Origin: Suillus spraguei
Lineage: Eukaryota > Basidiomycota > Agaricomycetes > Boletales > Suillaceae
Reading direction: 5' to 3'
Assembly: GCA_016800925.1 (NCBI GenBank)
Contig: JABCPU010000150.1
Span: 62,001-126,000, forward strand
Length of the DNA stretch: 64,000 bases
The position numbers and the translations under genes were made by a program. Below are positions 11,657 to 23,372 of the stretch, piece by piece. Numbering within the stretch: position 1 is the first letter of the stretch; every line of letters starts with the position of its first letter. The notes beneath the pieces were generated by a model. That model was not told where the DNA came from. It did no database searches and worked only from the letters and a program-made list of their open reading frames with translations.

Positions 11657-12128
11657 TGTTACAGTCGTATGTGCCCCTATTCATTTTTCATCTCCTTCAC
11701 CTTGTATATTACGTAACATGACTCTGACTCATATGCTCAACGCATCTGTACTATAGTTGCCTTCCTTCTTTGGATATGCACTTACGTTTTCATGTCTCTC
11801 TTGGTCCGTGCGCACATATTGGCTTATTTAAGCATGTTGTATTATGCTTTTATACCTTACTTTAATCTTACTGGGTTTTACCTGGAATATCCTTTGCTTA
11901 GGTCTCCAACCTAAGTCGTCTGAATCGTCTCTAAGTCTAAGCACTCCTTAGCCTTAGTCTCTATTCTACCGAATGTCTTAGAGTCGCGACTCTTCGACTG
12001 AATCCTTGATCCTACTTGGAACCTTTCCTAAGTAGTAGCCCTCATTCTCTTTTGAACGTAGTCAAACCTCCCAGCAGACCATCTGTGTCTTATCACTGTC
12101 GCTGGTGACGCCATCCCAGTTCGTAACA
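11657..12128 (-). mobile_element. Solo LTR of family B, copy B2
   Basis: Read on the minus strand it starts TGTTACGAACTGGG and ends GACTGTAACA. The flanks are CCAGC (11,652-11,656) and CCAAC (12,129-12,133), a 5-bp duplication with one later change. It lies in an early exon of the DUF6532-like gene, and the flanking exon stays in frame (GNTAS then AQIRLAVE) if it is removed with one duplication. Confidence 0.8.
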
Positions 12129-12276
12129 CCAACGCTCAGATCAGACTGGCCGTAGAGTGTCCGGTAGCACCATCCAACTGGCTATACAGCCACCAGCCGT
12201 GCCCCCCCCACAACCAAGGCCATACAGTGCATGATCAATGGCATCATCTGCACAGTCCCTGCAACAGCGCCCTCCA

Positions 12277-12472
12277 CAGGTAAACCCTCCTAGCCAGGAC
12301 ATGATGGGTGGGCCATTGTTAATGGCCCACCCTTGCCCCCCACAGGTAAACCCTCCTAGCCAGGACATGATGGGCAGGTCATCATTAATGGCTCACCCTT
12401 GCCCCCACAGGTGAACCCTCCTAGCCCAGACATGATGTGTGGGCCATCGTCAATGGCCCACCCTCAGTCCAT
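12277..12472 (+). repeat. 66-bp tandem repeat in coding sequence, three copies
   Basis: Units begin at 12,277, 12,343 and 12,408 with 'caggtaaaccctcctagcca' or a close variant and encode a 22-residue repeat (VNPPSQDMM...LMAHP). The second unit has five C instead of six in 'cttgcccccacag', so it is 65 bp long and shifts the frame of the gene that carries it. Confidence 0.85.
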
Positions 12473-13838
12473 ACAGCAGTGGCTCCCGCATATCAACCTC
12501 CCTAGCCAGGACATGGTGGCTTCATCAACCATACCATGCACTCAATTCCTACCACAGATGGCCCCACAGATACCTCCATCTAGCCAGCAATCAATAGCTG
12601 GCCATCAACCATACCTGCTCAATCTCAGCAGCAGATACCCTCACAGTCTACCACTCCCTCCCAGTTCCAATCCTGCATGCAGACTCTGATGCTCAATGTG
12701 GAAGGAGTCCACCGGGCTGTTGAGAACTACAGGCCAGGCCTGAGGATGCAGACAGACCACAGCAATGCATTGGTACGTGTCCCTTCAGTACATGCAGCAA
12801 CTCAGGCTGCACCATATGAGGCCTATTGCCTCATCGTGGCATATGCAAAGCCAAGACCAGGTGAAGTGATATGGGGTGAGGAATTTTCAACTGGCGTGAT
12901 CCATGTACATCTTCTGTGTAGTAATTTACATTGATTAATCTAAATGTTAGGTTGTGCCTAGATCCTCAAGAGCCATTCACAAGCCCACCCACCTGCGCCT
13001 CCCTCCTGTAGAACCTACAGGCACAGGTCACATAGCCCAACCAGGCTTGGGTTCCCCTGCCATTAGTGGCCAACCTCTCACGTCCAACAGTACCCAACCA
13101 CCTCCACTGTCATCAGTCACCGCCTCACACATTGTTGACAGCACCTGTGATGCATTCAAGAGGGATTTCATCAACAACTTGATGGTGACAAGTAACTATC
13201 TGAAGGCTATGGCACAGCGCACATTCAATAAGGGAGTGGAGGCGCATTCATCGTCATCAACAATGGACTCGGTCAATGCATGGGTAGTTGAAAGCCAAAA
13301 AAATGAACTGAAGAAGCTCAGAACCATTCTGAGCACTGGTCAAAGTATATTCAAAGATGTAGGCCGTTCTGCAGTTAATCTTGCCCTCCCTATCAGTGAG
13401 CAGGACAAAGAGTTAGAGCATCAGAAGGTTTACATTGATAGTCTCTGCACTGACTTTGCTTACCTCGACAATCCAGACACTGTAAGTCTCAAAGTTTCAA
13501 ATATGACTCTTTCCAAAGTCTGACTTGGACATATGCATTCTGCAGCATTCAGAAACCCTGACCTCTTCTGCATAATCAGCTGTGTATTGCATGAGAAGAG
13601 GTTGTCCCACTGGATTGACCCAAGCAAGCAGGATCTCAACAATATTATCGCATTCTCTAGCACAATCTTATGTTGGGTGCTGCAGGAGCATGCTAATGGC
13701 TCCAGCGGCAAATCAGAATTTGTCATTGAGGACAATAGGGCAACATTTGATTCAATCATCCAACATTTGGACAGCCTGTCACCATCGCAGAGGATAGCTG
13801 TTGATAAACTTGTTGATGACATTTTTGCTGAGATGTAG

Positions 13839-15100
13839 TAAAGTATTATTTTGATCGTAGTGGTGTTCATCCGGTGTTCAAGTAGAACCTCTCATGTTTG
13901 TTTGTCAATTGTTTATGTATTCTTGCGATATCTTATCGATGGTGTAAGTATATGACTAGCATTTGCAGCAGACTTGCCATTTTAGAGTATTCCCTGAGCC
14001 TCTCGTTAGTGTACGACAGAGGTTACTGGCCTACTCCAAACGGGGAGTGCAGTTTGGTGGCCTCTCGTTAGTGTACGACAGAGGTCACTGGCCTAGTCCA
14101 AACGGGGAGTGCAATTTGAATCAAATTGGCGCGCTTAGCTTTGTAGATAGGCTGACTGTATATAAGCGATGGGAAATAATTGTGAGAAATGATTGATCGA
14201 GTGGTAGTGGCGTTGTCGGCAAGATGTCGGAGTAAACACGCTCAAGCTGCCGAAGTGAAGCACCGAGTCATGGTTGTACCAGTATAAGTGACTATTACTG
14301 GAACCATTGAATGTCCTGTGACAGTGTCTGCATGAATGTTAAAGAAATCTTCCTGGTCATATGCCCCTTGTCCACCATACATCTAAAGCCACCAATGGAA
14401 GTAATTCCCAGAGTCTGTCGCCTCAGCGAGGAGCGCGTGGTTGTGACTGCTCCGTCGGTGCTGGCGCTGTCGATGCTCTGAGTTATCGCGGCTTCAAGGC
14501 AAAGTGTTGGCAGGCTGCTGTTTCACTCTCGGCGACAAAACAGCTTGTAGAATAAAATCTCTCCGTGTTTTTCATGCCTCAAAACCAAAGCTCGTCCGAT
14601 AATCGATTCAGCCGCAATAGACCAATTGAACTTGGAGTGCAATAGCGCATAGGCTCTGTTTCTACCGAGCCAACAGCACGCTGTGTGAAGATCGGCCACC
14701 GTCAGTGGCGGTGTTCTAGTCTGGATACCTAGCGGCTCCCTTCTGTTTGCAGCCTGGATTTGCCGTGGATACTGTGCAGATCAGTCTTATCAATGAAATA
14801 TCAATATCTGATTTCATCTCAACGCAACATGAAGTCCTCAAGTCGTGTCCGACCCACTCCCAGCTTCGAAAATGAGTAAAAAAAAGCCGCAAGGCTGGTG
14901 CTGGGTATATTTTGATACTCACCCAGATTTCGAGAAGAAACTCTCTGCAGCCTATGCAAACGAGAAAGAGAGACAGCCAAAAGTGAGGTGTAGAGCATGG
15001 AAACGAGCAGCAGAAGGATCGTGAGAAAGAGCACCAAGGTCTACGAAATGATGTGTAAATGCATGATCAAATCATCGCATAATATAAACCTCTCAATACT
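13839..15100. other. No gene recognised; contains a 63-bp tandem duplication
   Basis: The stretch follows the DUF6532-like relic. Its only clear structure is two units of 63 bp at 13,998-14,060 and 14,061-14,122 (cctctcgttagtgtacgaca at the start of each). Short open stretches elsewhere have no recognisable protein similarity. The right end of the Plavaka element may lie here, but I could not find a terminal repeat matching the left side. Confidence 0.5.
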
Positions 15101-15129
15101 ATGTTGGTTACAGGTCATGGGTTCAATTT

Positions 15130-16100
15130 TTCCCTAATACACCCTCCAATGAATTTCAAAAGGAGCTCTTGCAAGAAAGACATGGTGACTGGCGAGGAAT
15201 TTACACATTGGGTGTACTTGGTTCCAAGTTCCACGTATGTTTGATCTGTTTATTACTTTTGCTCGGCACTCATGACACTGCAAATTGTACCGAAAACATC
15301 GCGACCATCTCAAGGTGTATGGTGGTATATGTTATCAAAAGGTCGGGCTAACACCACTGCAGAAATTCGCCGGCGACTTTTTTCAATCTGTGCAAACTCG
15401 GCTTCTTGTGAACATCTTTTCAGTCTTTCCAGCACATTACTCACAAAACTTCGTTCGTCTCAGTCTGAAAAGCCTCATGGACTTGGCATAATTGCGCGTT
15501 TATCTGCGAGACGAGTATATGCAGATGGACGACAAAAAGGGCTGTCTGCGTCGCACAAGGGAAATCATACCGACCCACTGCCCTCATCAGCTATTGTGAC
15601 CGCAGACTCTGTTCCTAATGATCTATTATCAGAGGCCGAGCAGCCAGAAACTCAGGATGAAGATGTCAATGATGATGAGAACTCACTTGGGCACATCACA
15701 TCTGCAGCGCTCCTTCGAAGACTAGGATGCCACAGATGATGTTCCTACGTTCAACGACATCCCCCCTTCAACTTCGGAGACGAGAGCTGGGTAAAATTGA
15801 CGGATTTATTTCGGATGAGGTCAATGGACGATGAATTCGAGTTTGACGAGTTAGTCGACATGGATGTTGAAGGCGAAGATGGCGAACAAACACTTGATGA
15901 CATGATGAGTAGTCAGTTTATCTCCAGATCCCACCCTCCCAGCTTAGTAAACTTTGTTGCTACTGGGCCTGAACTGGAGCTAAACTCATTTCCCAGGCAA
16001 GACAGTGGCTGGCCACTGCCACTGGCGCTAGGAACACTGACCCCTAGACTCAGAGCCACAGGATACGCTAGAGGAATGGAACAAGTTTTCAAATGTTATC
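15130..16100 (+). pseudogene. hAT transposase C-terminal relic
   Basis: Plus-strand segments include LFSICANSASCEHLFSLSS and TKLRSS at about 15,370-15,470, which is the hAT dimerisation motif. It is followed in a shifted frame by VYLRDEYMQMDDKKG (about 15,500). A little upstream is a segment with QERHGDWRGIY, and about 300 bp downstream an acidic run (DDEFEFDELVDMDVEGED) of the kind found at hAT C termini. The catalytic domain is absent and the frame changes at least once, near 15,485. No terminal repeats or 8-bp duplication could be identified. Confidence 0.65.
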
Positions 16101-16377
16101 TTTGGCACGGTCCATTACCCGATGCTCTGCACCTCAGGCTCGGCCCGAGACTACCATATTACAGTCCAACGACGACGATAGTACACTAACCCTACTAGCC
16201 CTCCCAAAATCGTAGATCCATCAATGTTTTAACTCTTTGAAGTTAGTAACAACACTGGTTTAGTAGGCCGTGACTCTATACCCAGCGTCCTTTTGCATCT
16301 CACAAACCGCGAATGTCCCGATGTTGAGGCGTGCCCCCACCATTCCGCCGTTCCTACCGGCCATACTCCATCGATAA

Positions 16378-17222
16378 CAGCTTGGATTCCCTTCACTGAC
16401 TCATATGCATAAATCCTCGATTCAGAACTTTTGCTCATTTCTCGATCGAAGCTGTGGAACGACATGTATATTTTGCGGTGATCTTCTCATACCTTCTGAA
16501 TTTTTGACTCAAAGAGTCATGCTGAAAACCGCTTGAGTATTTGTTTTTCGAGCGTGATTGCATCGAAGCTAATGACACTCCTTTAATGTCTTTAACAGCC
16601 ATCTCAGGCCTCATTGGCCTTTTCGCGTCCACGGGGCTGCAGAGTACTGACTATAATGAACCTGCCAGGCGCTCGCTGCCCGTCTTCTCTGCGTCCAAAG
16701 TGTATCACGGCGGTGAGTGCATTCAATACTCATTACCGCAAGAGGGACTGAGCAATCCATATGGTCATCCGAATACACCGATGGTATCGACAATTGGGCT
16801 ATTACCAATACTGAAAATTCAGTATGTTCCTTTGAGCCCGCGAACGCTCAGGACATCCGAATCATTGTAAATTCAATGGAATACATTCTATTCTGCTTGC
16901 TAACGAAGATTAGCTCCAATTAAAATTATGCCGAAAACCAGACCCCATTTGCAGTGAGTCCATAGACTATTTAGCTTTCATTTTGATCGTCACACGCGCG
17001 GCCGTGTTACAGGTCGAAACCGGTGATCACTCAGCGAATACAGGGTTTTCGTTGACCCCCTGGAGTCCAAACTGCTTTGGTTTCATTTTCAGAAGTCGTA
17101 TACGAACAGAGTGCCCAGACAGCAACTATTGGCATGGGGTTGGTTTGGGAAGATGTCTATTCCGCACTTGCGCAATACAACGCGACCATTGTAGGAGGGA
17201 AGTCTAGTAGTGTTGTGGTTGG
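16378..17222 (+). pseudogene. Fragment of a secreted FAD-linked oxidoreductase gene, copy 1
   Basis: From about 16,572 the sequence follows the first exons of the gene at 33,974-35,970. It has the signal-peptide region, SASKVYHGGECIQ, CSFEPANAQDI and the start of the FAD domain (VETGDHSANTGF, QTATIGMGLVWEDVYS). The first codons already contain a stop (atg aca ctc ctt taa). The match also covers about 200 bp of upstream DNA, so the duplication included the promoter. The copy stops abruptly near 17,222 and abuts copy 2 tail to tail. Confidence 0.75.
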
Positions 17223-17229
17223 TGCTTCG

Positions 17230-18291
17230 TCTGATCAGCCCGCCCTGTGATCAATTGCCATTAGGATTGTAGCAATACAGGAATACAGTGCCTACCCAGA
17301 CTTGAGACTGGGGATACGTCTTCATAGTCACTGTGGCAGCAATTCCCTGCAACAGATCAACATGTGCACGGGCATCCGTGAAGCAATACCATCACGTACA
17401 AAGTTGTTAAATCATCCCTGAAAATTCACCGAAAATGAGATACTGACTATCTGGATGTCAAGATACTTACCCGAAGGTCATAGAATAGATCTGGATTCGA
17501 AGAACTTGTGATATTCGCGACCGTGCCATTAGGCATAATGAGCTCAAACAATACGATGTTGTCGACCGACAAACCATACTCATTGCTGAGATATGAATAT
17601 CCTAGTCAGAAAATAAAATGTTCAATCACCGATGTTTTTCCACGAGCAGGTGAACCCACCGACTCCGACACCACTAGACTTCCCTCTCACAACGGTCACA
17701 CGGTATTGCGCGAGTGCGGAATAGACATCTTGCCAAACTAATCGCGTGCCAATAGTTGCTGTCTGGGCACTCTGGTCGTATACGACTTCTGAAAATGAAA
17801 CCAAAGCAATTTGGACTCCAGGGGTCGATGAAAACCCTGAATTCGTTGAATGACCGCAAGTTTTGACCTGCCGCCGCATGTGACGATCAAAATGAAAGCG
17901 AAATAGTTGGTGGACTCACTACAAATGGGGTCTGGTCCTTTACCAATCATCGGAGCTAGTCTTCATTAGCAATCAGGATATTCCATTGAACTTACAGCGA
18001 TTCCGACGTCCTGAGCGTTCGCGGGCTCAAAGGAACATGCAGAAGTTTCAGTATTGGTAGTAGCCCAATTGTCAATATCGTCCGTGTATTTGAACGACCC
18101 TATGGATTGCTTAGTCCCTCTTGCGGTAATGAGTATTGAATGGACTCATCGCTGGAATACACTTTGGACGCAGAGGAGGCAGCGATCTCTTGGCATGTTG
18201 CAGTATAGTCAGCTCTCCGCAGCCCTGTGGACGCGGAGAGGCTAATGAGGCCTGAAATAACTGCGAAAGACAGGCCAGGAAAGAATGTCAT
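17230..18291 (-). pseudogene. Fragment of a secreted FAD-linked oxidoreductase gene, copy 2
   Basis: The minus strand from 18,291 starts MTFFPGLSFAVISGLISLS, continues through the FAD-binding segment (CGHSTNSGFSSTPGVQIAL, ATIGTRLVWQDVYSALAQY at about 17,840-17,700) and on through the following introns and exons to about 17,237. The match to the longer copy at 33,974-35,970 includes intron sequence. It is truncated at the equivalent of the middle exons. Lys-Gly-Gly-Gly-His of the paralogue is degraded here (TCGHS), and the GGG downstream is lost. It cannot be functional. Confidence 0.75.
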
Positions 18292-18489
18292 TAGTTTTGA
18301 TGAGAGAATAAGACATCAAAAATTCAGCATGACTCTTTAAATCAGAAATTCGAAAGGTATGAGAAGACCACTGCTAAATATTCTACATGCCGTTCCCCGG
18401 CCTCGATTGAGAGAACAAAAGCTCTGTATTGAGTATCTATGCAGATCATCGAGTCCGTGAAGGGAATCCAAGCTGTCACTGTGCTATCC

Positions 18490-21170
18490 TATCAATGGAA
18501 GGTGGCCGGATAATACTGGCATGCCTCAGCACCCCAGGGTATTCGTGATTTGGAAGATTTGAAAGGACACTGGGTATAGACTATATTAGTGTTGCCACTA
18601 ACCCATTAAAAGAGTCAAAACCTAACTGTATTTTGGGAGGGTCAGTACCAGCAGTCATTTGAATTAATCAGAACTGGACAGCATGAGCTTGAGGCGTGAC
18701 TGCTAGAGGACGCTGAGAGGGTAATCATTGTGGCTCGTGGTCTCTGCCCGACTCAGAGTTCTCCCAGAGCGCTTGATAACAGGTCGTAGGCTCCGTATTT
18801 GATTCGATAAGGATCTGAAAATTGTCCCATCCCTTTAGTTTGTGTCCTGTGGCTCCGAGTCTTGTGACAGCCAGACTTTTAACCATTTTCGTTGATCTCT
18901 CCGATTCTCTGAGCTCTCCGCGCAATTCTCCCGGAAATAATATTGCCTCTCCAATGTGCTTCAACGTGGGGGGAGTTCTGGCATGGAATCATTTTTATCA
19001 GGGGACTACAAAAGTCAATGAAGGGCACTGGCAAGCACTCTGCGGATATTGATATTGTGTCAAAGTGAAGGCTACAAATCTAAGCGCTAGCCCGTATAAG
19101 GCATGGTGCCTCATGGCAAGTTGTCACCGAGGTTGATCATGAGCATCTGTTAATGGAGGGCTGCAAAACCAGCACACCTACCTGTGTACTAGGCCTGCCG
19201 TGACAGCGTGACCAAACATTCATATTAGGTAGTCGTTTTAGCAGATCAATTGAACAATCGCAAAGCAAAACGTAAACTAGTACGTAGACAACTTGTATAT
19301 TAAGCGCCAAGTCCAGAAAAAGCCGTCGCAATAGTCGAGCCTTCTTTGAAAGAACAGATGAGTCAGACCTGCCTGGGCCCAATGAATCAATGATATCCAG
19401 TTATCAACTTGTTACTTCGGGTTGATGACATATCGTTCGCTCTGATTTGCATTGGTTACATTCTTTGTTATGATCTCAGGATGCAATGTGATTGCATACT
19501 GTTGTCTGAAGTCATAAGCGTTCATTTCGCAGCACTTTTAAAATTAAGGCATGCACTTACGTAAACTGCTACTTCAACAACTCTGACAGCACATAATTCG
19601 TTATGCTACTACAGTGTAAGGTGGCAACTCTCTCCAGGCCGCAGTTTTTATCAATGTGCTTGGATTGAAATTTTGATAGGTAACATAGGTAAAAGGAGCA
19701 TAAATTCAAGTTTCTGAATTTTCGCCTTATTACGTAATTGTTCACCTTTTACCAAAAGACTGAACTGGCAGCGGCGTACTTCGTCATCAAGGGACTTTGG
19801 TGCCACATCGTAACTCTTTAATCTTCACTATTTTGGTTCATTCAACGCTAACGGTTCTTGATACACTCATGCTGATGGTGGCCCATGGAACGTGATATGA
19901 TGATTGAAAAGGGTACAAATTGAGTTTCCGGCCAACCTGAAGGTTTTGGTATTGTGTCACCGTTGCTTGGACTGCACTATGCAAAATGGGAAGTTGGAAT
20001 TCAACTGCAAGCGGATTAGAATTTCCCGTGTAAGTACATGAGTCAGCTGTCTCAGTGCCTCTCCGACGCCACTCGCAATCAGTTTGGGGACACTGGGTGA
20101 TTAACCCATTACTAGGCAAGATCACTTTACATCAATAATAATTACTAATGGGCGTTTGGCTCGTGGCGCAATAGGCAGTACATGGTCCGAGCATGGGGCT
20201 GCGCTGAAGCGGCCGGGGTCTCTTTACGGGTGTGTGAAGGACAGAGCGCGCGTCGAACGCATGCTGGGTCATAGGAGTTTGAGATAAGCTAGTTGTAGTG
20301 CTCGGAAGTAGTGTGGCGACTCCTTCCTCGTCCACATCCACACTAGTTTCTTCTTGATTACCGTCCGTGTTGTGCTCAAGGTAGATTCAGCGCGTATGAG
20401 CACCAAGACCAATATCAGTTTGATTGATCGTCCCATCTACATCGCGGGATCTGAGGTAATAACCATTGGCATAACTAACCTTGGTCTGGGGTGTGACATT
20501 GGGAATGCGAGATGGCATCGTAGGGTATCGCGACGTGTGATAGGGGTGTAGGTATTGAAAGCGAAGTAAACAATTGAGTGAAAGTAGAGATTGGTGAACC
20601 TGGAAAGCTCGTTCAGCTGCTTAAATACATTTCCTCGCAGGTTTTGCTTTAGCGGGAGTACAGATGAAAGAATCCTTTATCCACGGCGATTGACTGCTTT
20701 GTCCACTCTTTTATCTTCACTGCGCATGAGCTACTGTTTCAGGGCAGTTATCCGGACCAGGGGCAGCCACATGCTATCCAGGCGGGTTCTTTCACTTAGT
20801 TATTTAGGCGGACCTGGTGTGATCACAGCCTAAGTGTTGATCGGCGCGCTTGCTAGCGACGTGATCCAGTTTGTGGCAGACAGGCGTGGGAACCCTGAGC
20901 ACTCGAAAATCGCCAGGGGATGTCGATGGCACTCAGCCATTTTCAAACTCAACACATGATTTCGTCTCAAGAGGTGACATGGACAACATGGAGTCTACTG
21001 GATGGTTGATCAACTTTCAGCTTTACTTCGTTGTCACGGCTGTGTGGGCTAATTTTCTGTTATTTCAGAGTCTCGACCGGAATCCCCAAGCAGATTCTGC
21101 AACCAAGTTCAAACACATCTGCGGCCTTCGAACCATTAATACATCATGAGCAGAACATATCATGATGTCG
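18490..21170. repeat. Dispersed repeat S, copy 2
   Basis: This is the direct-orientation counterpart of 1-3,446, with its own indels. It lacks about 1.3 kb of copy 1, and its right part (20,580-21,150) matches 44,480-45,060 of copy 3, including the block around 'aggcgggttctttcact'. It lies between the FAD-oxidoreductase inverted duplication and the coiled-coil/J-like relic. No intact reading frame longer than a few dozen codons is convincing. Confidence 0.75.
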
Positions 21171-21408
21171 GTATGTTGCCGACTGCAAGACTGACTGTTA
21201 ACGTTTGAGCCAGGTGGTTGGCTAGGGCATACCCACTGTTACAAAGGAAAGACGAACTCCCAAAGGATGCGACTTAGTGGTCACCGGTCACTAGCTCTTT
21301 GGCACTCTGAAGTTTGAGCGACTTATCGTTTAAACTCAAGCGCAGAGGGACAATATGTTATCACTCCACAGTTGAAACTGTTAAAGCTCGTACTTCCATT
21401 CGAGCGCG

Positions 21409-22450
21409 ATGTTCCAAGACCAAGACCAGAACACAACACCTCAAGACACTTTCCACGCCCAATCACCTGCAAGAATTATGTTCTCCAAGTCACCATACCG
21501 TCATATCCCCTTCTTCCAGCAAACACCTGGATTCAGGATGTCGAACCCTTCGAAGAAGCCTCACTTTCGTCCCTCCATTTTTTCGCGTGATCCTTCGCCG
21601 TGCGTCGACTCCCCTTCGAGTAGCCCTGCATCAGCTAACGCTGCTCGTATCAACCGTCTACCCAAGAATGCTGCTTCAAAGGTCTTCAAAAAGAGTGTTC
21701 CTATCAAGGCATTCCCCGTCAAATCATCCACCTGCGCCGCAAACTCTGGCACAAACGCTTCACTTACCATCTCACAGTCACTCGTCCAGGACTTCGTCGC
21801 AAAGGTCCTCGGTTCAGCAACCCAGCGAAACTCAGGCGCGAAAAGGCGGCAGTAGCTCTCAGCGACCTCGAAAATGTCGCCCTCAAGACTATGCAAACGA
21901 AGCGTTGGGTCCGCAACGTGAGTTGGAGCACGCAGAGCGCGACCGCCAAGCTGCCTCTCTAATTAGAGGAGAACGCACAGAGGATGAGGGAAGAGGAGGA
22001 ATCTCGCCGTTTGGAGGAGCTGCGCCGCTTGGAAGAGGAAAGTCAGCGGCAAGAGGAGGAGAAGCGCAAACAGGAGGACATAATATAGGCGCCGCGCAGA
22101 GGAACGGGCACGTTTTCGCGAGCTCCAGGCCAAACGAGAGGCTTTGCGTCACGCCCAGGAGGAAGCTGAACGTCGGGCCTGTGAGCAAGCAGCGCCTTCA
22201 TGACGAAGCTCAACGGCAAGAGAGGCAGCGCCAAGAACAACTTCGTCGCAACAAAGTTCAAGCGAATCTTATCGCTTTTTTTCCAGCTATACGACACAAA
22301 ATGGCAAGAGCTCAAACTGAGCAAGAAGTTGATAGGTTTTCAACTTGGGAGGTCTCTGAGTCGCCAAGTGGAAGAGTTAAAGACTTTAACCTGGTCAGCG
22401 TGGTCACCACAACAGAATCAAAATATATTTCTCTTTGGAACCTGCTGACG
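21409..22450 (+). pseudogene. Coiled-coil, J-like protein gene relic, copy 1
   Basis: The first open part (21,409-21,855) is Ser/Pro/Lys-rich (SNPSKKPHFRPSIFS, SRLPKN-like segments). It is followed in other frames by Glu/Arg coiled-coil heptads (RRLEELRRLEEESQRQEEEK at about 21,990-22,070) and KWQELKLSKKL (about 22,290). The parallel copy at 45,240-46,603 preserves the later part. The coding run here ends where the tRNA-like tandem array begins, so the C-terminal half is missing. At least three frame changes and one in-frame stop are needed to follow the homology. The product, if it was once expressed, would be a coiled-coil protein with a degenerate J-type C terminus; its function is unknown. 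Confidence 0.55.
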
Positions 22451-23372
22451 ATGAAGTTTTTTCCCTCGGAAAATTCACTCATTCATGGATGGTTTGTTTA
22501 GAAGTTCATCGTATCGGGTCTTGGCCAGGTGGTTGCTAACAGAATCAAAATCTGTTTCTCTTGGACTGTACAGGTTCGAAACCTGCTAACCTAGTTTTTT
22601 CTATTGGAACACACTTTGGCATTCGTTCACAGATGGTTTCTTTAGAAGTTCATCCTAACTAGTCTTAGCCAGGTGGTTACTACAACAGAATCAAAATCTG
22701 TTTCTCTTCCACTGTGCAGGTTTGAAACCTGCTGACGACAAGGTTTTTTCTATTGGAACACATGTTGACATTCACTTGTGGATGGTTTCTCTGGCAGTTC
22801 ACCGCAACTGGTCTAGTCTGGTGGTTGCTATGGCAGAATCAAAATCTGTTTCTCCTGCGTCGTGCAGTTTCGAAACCTGCCGACGATGAGGTTTTTTCTA
22901 TCGGAACACACTTTAACATTCACTCGTGGATGGTTTCTTTCGTAACTGGTCTAGCCTGGTGGTTGCTACAACAGAATTAAAATCTATTTCTCCTGGACTG
23001 TGCTGGTTTGAAACTTGCTGATGACAAGTTTTTTTTCATCAGAATAAACCTTGACATTCACTTGTGGATGGTTTCTTTAGAAGTTCACCGTAACTGCCAG
23101 ATGGTTGCTACAACATAATCAAATTCTGTTTTTCTTGGACTGTGCAGGATCGAAACCTGCTGACACTGAGCTTTTTTCTACCGGAACACACCTTGATATT
23201 CACTCGTCAATAGGTTCTTTGGAAGTTCACTGCAACTGGTCTAGCCTGGCGGTTGCTACAACAGACTTAAAATCTGCTTCTCTTAGCTTGTGTAGGTTCG
23301 AAACCTACCGATAACAACATTTTTCCCAATCACAACACCTCGTCACTGATGGATAGTTTCCTTAGAGGTTCA
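22387..23372 (+). repeat. Tandem array of seven tRNA-Leu(CAA)-like units
   Basis: Seven units with spacings of about 135-150 bp are centred near 22,412, 22,545, 22,690, 22,840, 22,975, 23,118 and 23,265. A typical unit has a D-arm-like segment (tagcctggtggttgcta) and a 5-bp anticodon stem ACAGA/TCTGT around a 7-base loop atcaaaa, whose middle would be anticodon CAA. It also has a variable region of about 15 bases, a T arm (gcagg ttcgaaa cctgc) and a T6-T8 run 10-15 bases downstream. The T loop matches the Pol III box B (GGTTCGAAACC is exact in units 2 and 7). Acceptor stems do not pair, so these are tRNA-derived repeats rather than normal tRNA genes. Unit 1 has lost the T arm. The oligo-T runs could end Pol III transcripts. 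Confidence 0.75.

Larger units (their letters stand above)
11511..13838 (+). pseudogene. DUF6532-like protein gene, broken
   Basis: A start at 11,511 (MPHKKPSKEKQKSK) is followed by a short intron and a small exon that is interrupted by solo LTR B2. Next comes a Gln/Pro-rich region containing a 66-bp tandem repeat. The C-terminal half (13,130-13,480) reads SHIVDSTCDAFKRDFINNL and FKDVGRSAVNLALPISEQD. After an intron follows FRNPDLFCIISCVLHEKRLS and a final exon ending DKLVDDIFAEM at 13,838. The order of segments resembles the basidiomycete DUF6532 domain, a family of unknown function common near transposons. Frameshifts occur at the shortened C run (about 12,401-12,405), near 12,600, and probably at the last exon junction. 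The family call is tentative; the broken state is clear. Confidence 0.5.

Noticed and set aside
6321..12132. Solo LTRs B1 and B2 read as terminal inverted repeats of one 5.8-kb element
   Set aside because: Each copy has its own 5-bp duplication (CTTGG; CCAGC/CCAAC) and TGTTAC...GTAACA ends, and the transposase C terminus lies outside the proposed left repeat.
22387..23340. Seven functional tRNA genes
   Set aside because: No pairing acceptor stem in any unit, and D and T arms vary more than real tRNAs allow.
22387..23372. CRISPR-like array
   Set aside because: Units are about 140 bp and degenerate with no short identical repeat and unique spacer pattern; the organism is a fungus. tRNA-like folding explains the conservation.
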